A stretch of DNA of 64,000 nt from Arion vulgaris (lineage: Eukaryota; Mollusca; Gastropoda; Stylommatophora; Arionidae). Numbering within the stretch: position 1 is the first letter of the stretch; every line of letters begins with the position of its first letter. The notes under the pieces are model-generated. The model did not search any database. It was given only the letters and a program-made list of their open reading frames with translations, and was not told where the DNA came from. The stretch is from positions 60,847,274 through 60,911,273 of the forward strand of contig CM036758.1 in NCBI GenBank assembly GCA_020796225.1, written 5' to 3'. This document shows positions 1 through 10,659 of the stretch, in pieces. The translations under genes and the position numbers were made by a program.

Positions 1-349
1 TTGCAATTTTGCTCAATTATGTCAATCTATGGTTATTTATTGGTGAAAAATATTCATTATATTGATATTCCTAATTGTTAAACTTAACTTGTTGCGCACT
101 ATAACTTCGATTTAGCATTTTGTGTTGATTTTAAAATGAATTCGTCTATATACACCAATACTGGATGCGAGGTCACGTGGTGTAGTTGGGGTCTTATTTC
201 CCATAATTCTTACCTGAGTCCGAAGGCCCATAAGTTTCTAGTTGGCTCTGGACCACATCATATTTGCAGGCTTCCGTACAATCCCCAATATACCAAATAG
301 TAAGAAAATTGGCTCCTTATCTTTTATTTATTGTATATGTATGTATGGC
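1..349. other. No recognisable feature
   Basis: AT-rich DNA. I see no gene and no repeat shared with the rest of the window before the LINE remnant begins. Confidence 0.5.
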
Positions 350-1585
350 CCTTTTCATCTTTACAGACGGTCAGTAGGCAAGTGTTTTACTGTGACAACT
401 TCGAGTTTCGCTTTCTCTCTTGTCGTTCAGCTCTACATAAGTCTCTTCTCAAAAGACTCTGCGCCCTTCCGTAATTTGGCTTTCCACACAACTCTGTCAT
501 CAGCTAGTCCCTCCCATGTGCTGGGATCTATAGAAAAGTTTTTCATTCAGGTTTTGCAGACATCTTTATATCTGAGCAGTGGTCTGCCCTGGTGCCTCTT
601 CCCTCCGAAAGTTCACAGAACAACATTTGTTTTGGTATGCGATAAGTTTCCATTCTTCTCACATGTCCCAACCATCTTAGTCGTCTACTGCTGAGCATGC
701 CCATGATGGAAGGCAGATTTGCACGTTGTAGTACTTCAGAGTTGGTTATCTTGTCGTACCACCTGATGTTCATAATCTTGCGGAGACATCGAAGGTGAAA
801 GATGTTAAGTCTCCTCTCGTGTCTTGAGTAGGCTGTCCATGTTTCTGAGCCATATAGTAAAGAACTAATTACACAGGCTCGATATATTTGAGTTTTCGTC
901 TGCAATGTCAATTTTTGTTGTCCCACGCTCGCTTTGATAGTATGCCGAATGTAGTAGCCGCACTCCCTATACGAGCATTGATTTCTTCATCAAGAGAAAG
1001 GCTGGCAGTGACCGTGGACCCAAGATAGCAGAATTTTTGCACTGGTGTTAGATGGTTACCATTTAAAGTGATATTTGATGTCTTACCTCCTGACATAATA
1101 CAACTGTTTTGGAGACACTTATTGTCAGAGAAAGAGGTCGCATGCCTTTGACAAATTATTAATTAGACATTGCAGTGTAGTCTCACTGTGGGCGACTAAG
1201 GCAGCATCGTCAGCGAAAAGGAGGTCCTTGAGAAGTATTTCCGTCGTTTTGTCTTGGCTCTTAAGCGAGCCAAGTTAAACAGTGAACCATCAGATCTAGT
1301 GCAGATGAAAACATCACCATCAGCGTCCCATAAGGCGTGGTTCAAAAGGACTGCGAAGAAGATACCAAAGAGAGTGGGGCAAGGACACAGCCCTGCTTGA
1401 CTCCACTCTTAACCTCAAAACTATCAGATGTGCTGCCATCGAACTGTATGCTGCCTTTCATGCCCTCATGGAAGGAAACAATCAATTGGAGCAACTTTGG
1501 GGACAACCAATATACTTCAATATTTTATAAAGACTTGGCCTGCTGACTGTGTCAAATGCCTTAGTCAGATCCACGAAAGCAATAC
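350..1585 (-). mobile_element. LINE-M remnant: reverse transcriptase and 3' part, broken
   Basis: Read on the minus strand this is a non-LTR retrotransposon. Near 1570 it reads AFVDLTKAFDTVSRPSLYKI, near 1390 the GVKQGCVLAP-type motif (frameshifted), at 1207-1218 the catalytic FADD within LLFADDAALVAHSE, then CLRKIMNIRWYDKITNSEVL and the RRLRWLGHVRRME tail typical of these LINEs. Several frameshifts and stops make it inactive. The plus-strand open frame at 242-694 is its antisense shadow. Confidence 0.85.
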
Positions 1586-2108
1586 ATAGAGGCTGTAATA
1601 TTTATTTCTATATTTCTATATAGTAATATTTATTACTATGTACATAGTAGATACTATCTACATAGTAATATTTATTACTATGTAACTTATTATATATGGA
1701 AACAAATCATGGACATCAAATAAATATGCAGGATCCATTTTAAAATTGGATAGTAATGAGGGCAATGCATTCAGTGTCTTATTTCTGCTAGCTTCCTTTC
1801 AGAAAGCTGAGATAGGGTTAAGATGAGAACACCTTCATGTTAGCACGGCTGACGATATAGAGAAATTCGACTGTGCCGATATCATATATTATACATGCAT
1901 GCCGATCAATAGCAACTAGGAAGATGTGCTCGCACGCGGCTATGTTCAAGATAGTTACAAAGGCAAACAGTGGGGTGCGTAATAAGATAAAAGCACAACG
2001 GATACTTCTCATGCACACCAGAAATAGATAGTTAGTATAGTATGTTTGCAGAAGGAGGGAGTAAAATTGTGCAATTAATTAACCCCTTTGACCTTCTGAG
2101 ACGATATA
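1586..2108. other. AT-rich unique DNA with a short local repeat
   Basis: Around 1610-1690 a tatagtaatatttattacta-like motif recurs with the variant ctacatagtaatatttatta, able to fold on itself. Otherwise nothing is recognised. Confidence 0.4.
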
Positions 2109-2116
2109 CTGGTTTG

Positions 2117-2277
2117 CAGTGGCGGCTTGTGGCCATTTTCTTGGTGGACCAGACACACATTTTTGGGAAAATCATGGTTATTGGAGTATTTACTATTATT
2201 TGTCTATTCCGGAAAGTTATCCCCTTTCAATTTTTGTGGGACCGGCCACCCTGGCCCTTAATGACGAGCCGCCCCTG
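2117..2277 (+). mobile_element. hAT-type MITE
   Basis: 161 bp with terminal inverted repeats CAGTGGCGGCTTGT and (as read inward from the right) CAGGGGCGGCTCGT. The 8-bp flanks ctggtttg and ttggtttg match at 7 of 8 bases. No coding capacity. The related copy at 7301-7465 is in the other orientation. Confidence 0.8.
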
Positions 2278-2309
2278 TTGGTTTGTATATTTTATAAGAC
2301 GACGATAAG

Positions 2310-2690
2310 CCAGTTCTTTTCTTTTCTCCAAACCTCGTTTGCCTCACAGCGTCAGGATAAGAAGAGATTTCTAGAACAAGCCCTTGTGTGCGCTTCATAA
2401 ATATTGTTTGTCGTCGCCTCTGCTACCTCTGAGCTCCCTCTCTTGCGTGGCCTGTCTTTTGCTTTGTACCGTTGTATCGAGCAGCATTGCTCTTTGAGGT
2501 GCATTGTCTGTTGGTAATCTGCTTATGTGACCAAACCATTTAATTTGTTGTTTCTTGATGAAGTTCATTACTGCTGTGGTACCCTTTTTTCCTAATGTCT
2601 TCATTTCTAAGCCAGTCTCTTTTGTTACCCCAGCATCCTGCGTAGACACTTCATCTCTGTCGTGACTAGTTTTCTTCTATCATTTGATGT
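2310..2690 (-). mobile_element. LINE-I 3' end fragment
   Basis: On the minus strand it contains [20 protein letters not shown], the C-terminal tail of a LINE reverse transcriptase ORF. It runs into the family's 3' tail (tgaggcaaa...gagaaaag at about 2325-2360). 5'-truncated and disabled. Confidence 0.75.
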
Positions 2691-2771
2691 CAGCGTCCAG
2701 GTTTGGCACCGATAGCATAATGTAGGGAGAAAGATGCTAATTCAGTATGAACATGAAACATGAATGTAGCA

Positions 2772-2860
2772 TATCATTTACAGGGCTTAGCTATCAACCA
2801 CAGTAAACGAGTCGTTGATTTTCTAGGCACCACTTATACGTTGAGTTGTAATAGTGTGGG
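2772..2860 (-). mobile_element. Family D tRNA-SINE, 3' fragment
   Basis: It matches the 3' half of family D on the minus strand (ccacagtaaacgagtcgttg and aggcaccacttata). The tRNA-like head is missing. Confidence 0.65.
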
Positions 2861-3159
2861 CCTCCTGATGCTTCTGATAAGCTACTAATATTATCTCAAC
2901 TTTCATACATATCAATCTGAACATTCATATCCAGACATTCTCCCTCTGTCTTACCCAAGTCTGTATCAATTTTAATATATTTATTTAAATTCTAAAAATC
3001 TAAAAGAATGCATCACTACAAATAACATAAACACAACCAAATTAATATATACAACCAAACATTAACACATAAAAGAATGTCTCTAAGTAAAAATGTTTAA
3101 GTAATTTTCCCATATACATTATACTCTACACAAACATACCTATAGTACTCAACCCTAAG

Positions 3160-4060
3160 TTATCTCCACTGGAAGTAAGACACAACTTGATTCGTCTAGC
3201 TGGAGAGTCTCAAAACTATCTCTTCGATGATGATATAAACTTTAAAGTCATTGGGAGACGGTTGTCTCAGATCGATGGTGTTAAATCTATGTTCTCTATA
3301 TGGCTGGATTATTTGGTGAAGTTGAAGACTTCCGAGTGAGTAGGGAGACTGTTGTCTCAGACTATAGCATACGTGTTAACTCTAATAAGACTTGTAGCCT
3401 CTGTGATTGTCTCAGACCTGTCGCTGGGTCTGTCTCTACGCGGGTCTCTGTCTGATGTAGACTACACTTCCTGAATAGTCGAATCCTTCTGTGTGTGTCT
3501 CTTTACTCTTTCTGACTGGCGAATATTGACTGTTGAAGTCTAACTGTCTCAGAACTACCTACACTGACTGTCCCTTTGGTCTGTCTCAGCCCTTCTGAAT
3601 CGCTGAATCAATCTGTTCTTTAGTGTTGTGTTCTCTAGATAGTATGTGTATCTCTTCTAGTCTGTCTTCTGAATATTGACAGTGTGTGTCTCTTCAGTTC
3701 TAGACAACACTTTGACTAGTCAATTTTTTCTGTCTGTAACTGTCTCAGACTACCCTCACTGACTGTCCTGGTCTGTCTCTGCCTCTAGATGCTGAATCTG
3801 CCAAGTGTCTGTCCCTACGTGTGTCCAAGTGTCCTCTGCCAAGGTCTCTGCTATGTGTCTAAAGTTGTCTGAAGTTCTGTGAAGTTGTGTCGATGAAGTG
3901 TCTAAAGTTGTCTCTTCACTCTTTCTGTCTGTAACTGTCTCAGACTCATACTACCTACTCTCTGTCCCTCTGTCTGAATGAGAATTGACTATCCTCACTG
4001 CCTGTCCCTGGGTACCTCTCTGTTCCTCTGTCTCTATCCGAATGCGTGTCGAATCTCCAA
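3160..4060. repeat. Degenerate tgtctcagac / gtctgtctc repeat field
   Basis: Over about 900 bp the motifs tgtctcagac, ctgtctgtaactgtctcaga, tgtgtgtctctt and ctgaatattgac recur at irregular spacing. It looks like an old minisatellite that has drifted, not coding sequence. One copy of ctgtctgtaactgtctcaga is at about 3730 and another at about 3923. Confidence 0.6.
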
Positions 4061-4430
4061 AATGCATCCTATTTATCATATGGCATTTTCTCTTTGTTTT
4101 CAAATCAGTCATTGTCCTGTTAGTATATTTCTCATGGTCAAATCTGGTTGCTGGTTGGGAAAATCCCAGCTAATTTGAATTTTGTGACCTATGAAATTTC
4201 TAGAAAACAAGAATACAATTAACCTCAAGTTGACTGCAGGAGAAAGAAAGGCAGGGCATAAGTTCACTTCAGTTAAGGAAAACCCTTGTTAACATATCTG
4301 GTCTGTAATTATACGTCCACAGACCAGGTATATGGTTACCCCTTTGTTTAATTGAAAATACGTGCCTAGTTGAAGCTTGGGACTAAGAATAAAGCAAGGG
4401 AAAAATCTGGTATCATATTCCCTGCTACAG
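4061..4430. other. No recognisable feature
   Basis: AT-rich sequence between the degenerate repeat field and a D element. I see nothing in it. Confidence 0.4.
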
Positions 4431-4436
4431 AGTAAT

Positions 4437-4592
4437 TTGTCATTACTTTCTGAACGGTGAAGTATATTTTTCTGTTCGTAAAAATTCACTGGAACGAATT
4501 TGTTTCCAAAGTACCCACTGCGGTATTTGAACCAGGTACGCTTGGGTTGTGATCGCTCTCACTACCGCTTAAGCTACAGACGCCCACTATAT
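4437..4592 (-). mobile_element. Family D tRNA-SINE, head and middle
   Basis: On the minus strand the head has the tRNA-like A box (tagcttaagcggtagtgag) and B box (ggttcaaatacc). The body reaches the conserved tcaccgttcagaaag region. Confidence 0.75.
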
Positions 4593-4758
4593 ATCTTCAG
4601 TATACATCTGAATAAAAATGTGTCCAGAGGATTACAAAAATAAGTGTCGTATCAACATTGACGACCGACAGCAACAAATCTCCAACATTTACTGTCCGTT
4701 GCCAAACTTGTGCATTCTGTCAAACTAATCTTTGTTAGTGCTTTAGAGATTCCGTATA

Positions 4759-4964
4759 CGCCCGTCTGCCCAGCGTGTTCGTAGCGCGTTGGACTACGGG
4801 TGACTATCCCTCTGTGTGTGCGGGTTCAATTCCGCGGGATGGCAGAAAAAGCCACAGATTCCCCAGATATACGGTGTTCGTGGCACCTAACCGAAGGGTT
4901 ACGATGTCCATGGCACCGAGCCGAAGAGCTGAAAGCTCAAGTGCTTCTGATTGGGGAAAAAAAA
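4759..4964 (+). mobile_element. Family C tRNA-SINE with 12-bp target duplication
   Basis: Head gcccgtctgcccagcgtgtt, A box around tagcgcgttggactacgg, B box gggttcaattccgcg, then an A-rich tail. AGATTCCGTATA is repeated exactly at 4747-4758 and 4965-4976, so both ends are defined. Confidence 0.88.
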
Positions 4965-5109
4965 AGATTCCGTATAACGTAAATCGTTGTCTCACTATTG
5001 TCCGATTGCTCATAATACATCTCTAAATGATGTGTTAAATCTTCTTCTCTTCCACCATTTACTTCTTTTTAGAAGTGTTGGGGAGGAGGTAAAATATTGA
5101 TCATATTGT

Positions 5110-5455
5110 GTTTACTTGTACTAATGCACTTTGCAAGCTGTTATTCATTTTCTTATGGCTGTTCTTGGTGCCGTCACTCCATCTTTTGCGTGGTCTTTCT
5201 CTTGCTCTGTACTCGTTATACTTTTTTTCATTGTGGCTCTCTGTGGTAGTCGATACCAGTAGTGCATTCATGTCAGGTATTCAAACAATTTAATCTGTTG
5301 TTCTTGTATGAATAGCATGACTGATTTCACATCCATTCTTCTTTTGATTTCTTCATTTCTAACTTTGTCTCTAATTACTATATTTCAGTTGTGTGGTTTT
5401 ATCTATTTTTTGTTTATAAAATATTTTATTTGTCTAATTTTAATCTCTTTAAGGC
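5110..5455 (-). mobile_element. LINE fragment related to LINE-I
   Basis: On the minus strand, 5130-5330 resembles the LINE-I C-terminal region (caacagattaaattgtttga, tacaaagcaagaggaag-like). It is heavily decayed. The same relative occurs at 40250-40385. Confidence 0.5.
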
Positions 5456-5505
5456 GGAACAGACACCAGACCATGTCCAACTGCAAAACTGTCCTTTCCT
5501 GTGTG
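5456..5505 (+). mobile_element. Jockey-like LINE-P scrap
   Basis: gcggaacagacaccagacca... matches the zinc-knuckle-like region of the LINE-P copies (compare 28470-28520 and 57140-57190). Confidence 0.5.
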
Positions 5506-5766
5506 TTCTTCTTCTCCTTCTTCTTTGCGTTCGTTCCTTACGACCAATTTTAATCACTCTTTGTGATATGTTCGATCTTTGCCAATAACGTGTATATGTT
5601 GCACATTGGTTCGGTAGACCACTAAACGCATAGACTTCTACACGCTTAGGACACGTACATTCGATTTCATCCACACCTCCTTTGTTGCCTCTTACGACAT
5701 GCGTGGCAGGTAACAGTGGTTCTATTCTTTACACCCCAAATTTGGGCCCCGGTAACCACTCGGGCG
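5506..5766 (-). mobile_element. Family A SINE-like element, full length
   Basis: On the minus strand it starts cgcccgagtggttaccgggg and ends in a (GAA/AAG)n tail. The head carries an A-box-like tRNA-Ser/Leu motif (gcccgagtggttac) and the shared core around gtaagaggcaacaaaggagg. Confidence 0.8.
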
Positions 5767-5805
5767 CGTGCTTAGCTTGAACTCAGGTCGTACTTTGTAT
5801 CTACA

Positions 5806-6420
5806 AGTTCTAAAGGTGAAGGATTGACTTCATTGAACATGGCTTCCACAGGATTGACTTCATTGAACATGGCTTCCACAGGATTGACTTCATTGAACAT
5901 GGCTTCCACAGGATTGATTTCATTGCACATGGCTTCCACAGGATTGACTTCATTGCACATGGCTTCCACAGGATTGATTTCATTGAACATGGCTTCCACA
6001 GGATTGACTTCATTGAACATGGCTTCCACAGGATTGACTTCATTGAACATGGCTTCCACAGGATTGATTTCATTGCACATGGCTTCCACAGGATTGACTT
6101 CATTGCACATGGCTTCCACAGGATTGATTTCATTGCACATGGCTTCCACAGGATTGATTTCATTGCACATGGCTTCCACAGGATTGATTTCATTGCACAT
6201 GGCTTCCACAGGATTGACTTCATTGCACATGGCTTCCATATATGGCTATGTCACTCATGAAAGAAGTTCCCAAGTGTTGCACAACGAACAAACTCCGTAG
6301 CTTCATCAACAATACTAGGGATCTTCGAAAAAATCCACTTGTCAAATGAACGACACAGTCTAGATTGGAACCCACAACTTTCAAAACAAAAGACAAACGT
6401 ATTGACCACTTCCCCACATA
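5806..6420 (-). mobile_element. Family E tRNA-SINE expanded by an internal minisatellite
   Basis: On the minus strand the element runs from about 6420 (head region near gggttccaatctaga) through gagcttcatc-type sequence (6290) to the family 3' end near 5810. The normal 3' segment is replaced by 14 tandem copies of a 30-bp unit. Confidence 0.75.
5821..6240 (+). repeat. 30-bp minisatellite, 14 copies, with a 150-bp higher-order unit
   Basis: The unit begins ggattgacttcattgaacat and ends ggcttccaca. Two positions vary between copies (gac/gat and gaac/gcac). Copies 1-5 and 6-10 have the same pattern apart from one base, so a five-copy block was duplicated. As 30 is a multiple of 3, several frames stay open; these are not genes. 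Confidence 0.95.
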
Positions 6421-6424
6421 GATC

Positions 6425-7300
6425 ATCACAACCCCAATACGTTGTGTTGTCCATATTTAATAGAACTTGACACTCGATTTCGTCTACCAAGAAATCAAGG
6501 ATCACTAAAATAAAAAACCAACAAAATAACATTGAACAAAATGTCTCCACAAACCCGAGTACTTTAGAATCATACGGCAATCACTCTATAACACTACATA
6601 CTACCTCTACCACTATCCGAGAACACATTTAAAATCACAACTTGACGGCTCTGAAACACGAAACAAGACAACTAATATCACATCCAACTTTTCAACATCT
6701 GCGGGTGAAGACCGGATACTTAATGTCTGTCTGGAGAGTTATGACGCCAGTTTAGTAATCATCCACTAAGGTTAGCAGAGATTTACATCGGAATTTACTC
6801 TTATACAACTTTCAATTTACATAGAGTATTGAAGTACGTACATGTAAAGCGTAGTCTCTTACAGTATAATCAAACAAACATCAAACAGTAAATCTAATTT
6901 CGATTTATGCCTGGGAGGCCCTAGATATTTTTTTATATTTTTATTTTACTGAAATAATCCGAGTTTCTTGAAAGACGAACCAATCAGAAACTGTTGAGTG
7001 CAACGTCTTCAATTCTATTCGTAAAAATCAATTTTAATTTTCTACAGGTTTAATGTTTCTTGCTTGAAGAGCTTGCTTTTGCATATCTTATTATTGACAG
7101 TCAACGTTGGAAGTGTCTTGTCTACGCAAATATGGAATTCTCTAGAGGACAGACTGACAATAAAACTGTGGGAAGTCGCGAAATAATCGAGAAAATGAGT
7201 ATGATATGAAGTATAAGAAGGAAGAGAAAGAGTTTGAGCAAGAAAATAGCACAAGAAGAGAGGACGTAATTAAATGGAGGGGAATTACAAGAGAAGGAAG
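6425..7300. other. No recognisable feature
   Basis: AT-rich, with no repeat shared elsewhere in the window that I can see. From about 7140 the plus strand becomes rich in GA. Confidence 0.4.
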
Positions 7301-7465
7301 CAGTGCGGATCTTCATTAAGGACCAGAGGGCCAGGCCCCACCAAAAATAATGCGTAACGTGCATTTATTATTTAATAAATTAAAATACAACCTAACCCAA
7401 AACCATGATTTTCCCGAAAATCTGTGGCTGGCCCCACCAACTAAAACAATCACGAGACGCCACTG
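7301..7465 (-). mobile_element. hAT-type MITE with perfect 8-bp target duplication
   Basis: 165 bp; on the minus strand it begins CAGTGGCGTCTCGTG and the other terminus reads CAGTGCGGATCTTCATTAAGG inward. GAAGGAAG occurs exactly at 7293-7300 and 7466-7473. The interior (gaaaatcatggtt, ggtggggcc) matches the copy at 2117-2277. Confidence 0.85.
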
Positions 7466-7473
7466 GAAGGAAG

Positions 7474-7740
7474 TAAGATGACAAGAACAGAGGTAAAATA
7501 TGAATAATCAGACCTGAAGTGATGGTAGAAGAAATAGAGGAAGGTTATGTGGAAATATAAGAAAGGTGGATGAGAAAAGCAAGGTGTAGAACCTGAGAAA
7601 TATGACAGAACAAAACGAGAGAAATAAAAAATGATGATAGAGAGAAGGTAATGAGAAGAGAGAGGGAAGAGATACAATAACGATCAGGGGAAAGAAAAAG
7701 ATGAAAATGAATAGGATGAAGATCACCACTCCTTCTTATC
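7474..7740. repeat. Purine-rich (GA) tract
   Basis: The plus strand is dominated by gaa/gag/aga runs for about 260 bp, so the minus strand shows long Ser/Phe/Leu-rich open frames with no real coding signal. Confidence 0.6.
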
Positions 7741-7904
7741 TCAAGTATATATGTTTGTCCCTTCTACTTGCATGCAGTCAACATACATAAATGATTATCT
7801 CATAACCACAAGTAAATTTGTCTGTCCCTTCTACTTCATCAGTCAACATACTAAAATTCTCTGTCTGTCCCTTTACTTTCTCTCTCCTGTCTCCTCTCTC
7901 TCTC

Positions 7905-8170
7905 TTCCTCTGGCCCGTGACGCATCTGTCGCTTAGGGCAGCAGCAAATGCATACCACTCATCTCTATTCTTGGCATTCATTTGTATTGTGTTCCAGCTG
8001 TGATGTATTTATTTCTGTTCTTGTTCTACTGTTCTCTTCCATGTTCTTTTGTGTTTTCTACGTTTTCATTTACCCTCCGGTGCCCATCTCAGTGCAGTTT
8101 TCGTGACAGAGTTAATCTCAATGCGTATCGCATGTCCAAAGTATCTCCAGATTCCTTTTTTGGATGATAT
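7905..8170 (-). mobile_element. LINE-T 3' end fragment
   Basis: On the minus strand, aaactgcactgagatgggca and ggaacacaatacaaatgaatgcc match the + strand copy at 35030-35310. It is broken by stops. Confidence 0.55.
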
Positions 8171-8270
8171 GTCGTCATAATCTCATGTTGGCACTTTGCA
8201 AGCAGTTATTGGGCAGAGATAGTATTTAGACAACACGAGTAAGATCGTTCGCAGACAAGTTATAAAAGGG

Positions 8271-8410
8271 TTTAAAAGCCGAAAGATTGACTTCATTGCA
8301 CCGGATTTTACCCCATACGGCTCGGTCCTTCTCCGCAGAACTGGCACGCCACCTGCCGAGAGTATTGCACAAAGCACGAACTCCGTAGCTCCAGCAACAA
8401 TCCTATGTGA
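8271..8410 (-). mobile_element. Family E tRNA-SINE, 3' part
   Basis: On the minus strand the family E body (gctggagctacggagttcg, ggtaaaatccggtgcaatga) ends in ggctttta. The tRNA-like head is missing. Confidence 0.75.
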
Positions 8411-8506
8411 AGAGTTTGGACATATCTTTCCTGTACTTGCAGTCAACATAAATGACTAACAATCTCCCAACTCCAAGTATATATTATACAAGTCTGTTTG
8501 CAGTAT

Positions 8507-8930
8507 GAGAGCGGCAATATCACTGTAGTAAGTGCACTTTCTTCCTAGGCGTGTGGTCAGGGGTTCAATTCCACAGTGGGAGTAGAACTTTTTCAGAACA
8601 TAACAACTACCAGGTCGAGCCAGCCTCAATTTTGTTTTCCTGGTTCTTTACAGGACTTAGCCATCAACCACAGTAAACGAGTCGTCGGTTTCATATGTAC
8701 CACTTATACGTTTAGTAGTTTGCCATTGCATTCTGAACTGTGATGTCTACTTTTACCGTTCGTCAGCCTCAATTAGGTACCATATAATAACTGGGAAGTA
8801 AAAGTGGCTGTCATGATGCTGACCACATCATCCGTCGTGTGCAGATGTTCAAACAAAAATACCGGCCTGACACAGTATTCTACAATATACCACAGGGTAT
8901 TAAAACGGGTTCTTTTCTCTCTCTCGCGAT
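8507..8930 (+). mobile_element. Family G tRNA-SINE, split by a D element
   Basis: The head (gagagcggcaatatcactgt; B box ggggttcaattccacag) and body (ctgaccacatcatccgtcgt) match the uninterrupted copy at 53630-53905. A D fragment sits inside it between CAGCCTCAATT duplications. Confidence 0.78.
8632..8763 (-). mobile_element. Family D fragment nested in family G
   Basis: The 132-bp insert matches the 3' half of D on the minus strand. CAGCCTCAATT is repeated exactly at 8621-8631 and 8764-8774. It is a 5'-truncated retrotransposed copy, since only the tail half is present. Confidence 0.85.
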
Positions 8931-9250
8931 CACCGCCCAGAAAGATGTACCAGATCTCCCCATAAATTCTATTCATGTGGTAATCTGATTCATGCAGCCT
9001 TAGCATTGGTGTGTTTTACGTCACATCTTCAGCACCATTTGGAGCTCTGGTGCTTATCCTTTGGCGATGTGTCTGGTTTCAGCCAGCGTTTACTCGGTTC
9101 GCTCTCCGTTCTGTAGGCATCTAGTGGTTTTTTTACGTGTGGGTAGTTTGCCCACGGCCACCTCCTTAGTCGCCTCTTACGACATACGTGGCAGGTAACA
9201 GTGGTTCTATTCTTTTCACCCCAATTTGGGCCTCAGTAACCACTCGGGCG
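8915..9250 (-). mobile_element. Family A2: A-type head with a different tail, 13-bp target duplication
   Basis: AAAACGGGTTCTT occurs exactly at 8902-8914 and 9251-9263, so the 336-bp insert is fully bounded. On the minus strand it begins cgcccgagtggttactgagg and shares the gtaagaggcgactaaggagg head with family A. The remaining 230 bp are unlike A and recur in part at 19470-19640. Confidence 0.8.
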
Positions 9251-9279
9251 AAAACGGGTTCTTCTTAACTTTCTTTCTT

Positions 9280-9492
9280 GCCCGTCTGCCCAACGTGTTC
9301 GTAGCGCGTTGGACTACGGGTGACTATCCTCTGTGTGTGCGGGTTCAATTCCGCGGGATGGCAGAAAAACCACAGATTCCCCAGATTTACGGTGTTTGTG
9401 GCACCGAACCGAAGGGTTACGATGTCCATGGCACTGAGCCGAAGAGCTGAAAAGCTCAAGTGCTTCTGGATGGAAAGGAAAACCAAAAAAAC
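9280..9492 (+). mobile_element. Family C tRNA-SINE with 13-bp target duplication
   Basis: Full length, with AACTTTCTTTCTT exactly at 9267-9279 and 9493-9505. It inserted a few bases from the right end of the A2 insertion. Confidence 0.88.
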
Positions 9493-9505
9493 AACTTTCT
9501 TTCTT

Positions 9506-10110
9506 AATTGCAGTCAGATAAAATGGAAGAATAACTAATGAAATTCAACACAGATGGAAGAATAACTAATGAAATTCAACACAGATGCAACAAAGCAAAT
9601 CAAATGATAGGGCAAATGGCGCCAATTTTAAGATGCAAACACGTCACCATGAACACAAAAAGAGCAATGTTCAACACAATTTTCTCCCCACATTATGTTA
9701 CCAGTGCCAAACCTGGACGCTGACAACAAACGATAGAAGAATACTAGTCACAACAGAGATGAAGTGTCTACCAGAATGCTGGGTGTAACAAGAAGAGACC
9801 GGTTGAGAAATGAAGACATCAGGAAAAAGTGGGTACAACATCAGTACTAGACTTCATCAAGAAACAACAAATTAAATGGTTCGGCCACGTAAGCAGATTA
9901 CCACCAGACAGTGCACCCCAAAGAGCAATGCTGCTCCGATACAATGGGTACAAAGCAAAAGGCCGGCCATGCAAAAGATGGACCTCAGAGATAACAGAGG
10001 CGACGAAAGAGACTATCTACGAAGCGCATACTAGGGCCCGTTTTAGAAATCTCTTCCTGACCTGACGCTGTGAGGCAAACATGATTCGAGAAAGAAGAAG
10101 AAGAAGTCAG
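9506..10110 (+). mobile_element. LINE-I 3' end, nearly same as copy at 42100
   Basis: It encodes broken pieces of a reverse transcriptase C-terminus ([20 protein letters not shown]) and ends in the (gaa)n tail. From 9720 it is nearly identical to 42100-42476. Near 9520-9590 a 29-bp piece is repeated in tandem. Confidence 0.8.
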
Positions 10111-10225
10111 ATAAAAACTGAATACTCCCTGTCTCAAGCTTATATGTCTATCTAACTTATTGTAGTCAACATTGATGACTGAGTCATGGGTTGCTGAAAT
10201 GTCTGCATCATAAGTTATATGGAGG

Positions 10226-10470
10226 GGTCTCTGTGTCGTAGAGGTTACGTGCTCGTCTCTCGTTCCAAAGGTACTCGGTTCGTTTTCTCGTAGAGCCATC
10301 TGAATATTTTTCCAGAGATCTCAGTGTAGATGAGATCGAGTTAGTAATCCTATAGGAGACGGATGATAAAACGTAGGTTTCGTGTTTCAAGTTGAACACG
10401 TATAAGAAACTATGGCCATTTAAAAATCTAGAAGAGCAAGTTGGAAAACCGCTGCCCAGGCACAAAATAA
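10226..10470 (+). mobile_element. Family H SINE-like element
   Basis: It begins ggggtctctgtgtcgtagag (A-box-like) and has the B-box-like ctcggttcgttttctcg. The same family is at 26188-26640. The tail includes agaagagcaagttggaaaac and gctgcc.ggcaaaa. Confidence 0.65.
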
Positions 10471-10519
10471 TTAGAAAAAAAACATTCTTACAAATAATTT
10501 ACACTATAGTCTAAATTAT

Positions 10520-10655
10520 ATCGGGACCTTCGCAGGCGCTACAGAGTTCGTGCAAGACCACTGAGATTTTCCTGTGCAAGAAAGATAACGGAGCACACAT
10601 GGTTACTCAGAGAAGTGCAATGATGATAGTCCTATCTATCAATCAATCAAGGAAT
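10520..10655 (+). repeat. Family S element with caatcaatcaa tail
   Basis: It contains gctacagagttcgtgcaaga and ends tatcaatcaatcaa. It matches 20640-20768 over about 120 bp. Confidence 0.6.
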
Positions 10656-10659
10656 CATT

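Noticed and set aside
242..694. Plus-strand frame of 150 codons
   Set aside because: Antisense to LINE-M from 350 onward; no conserved motif.
5772..6300. Three overlapping open frames of 137-158 codons with short peptide repeats
   Set aside because: All come from the 30-bp minisatellite; the unit is a multiple of three and has no stop.
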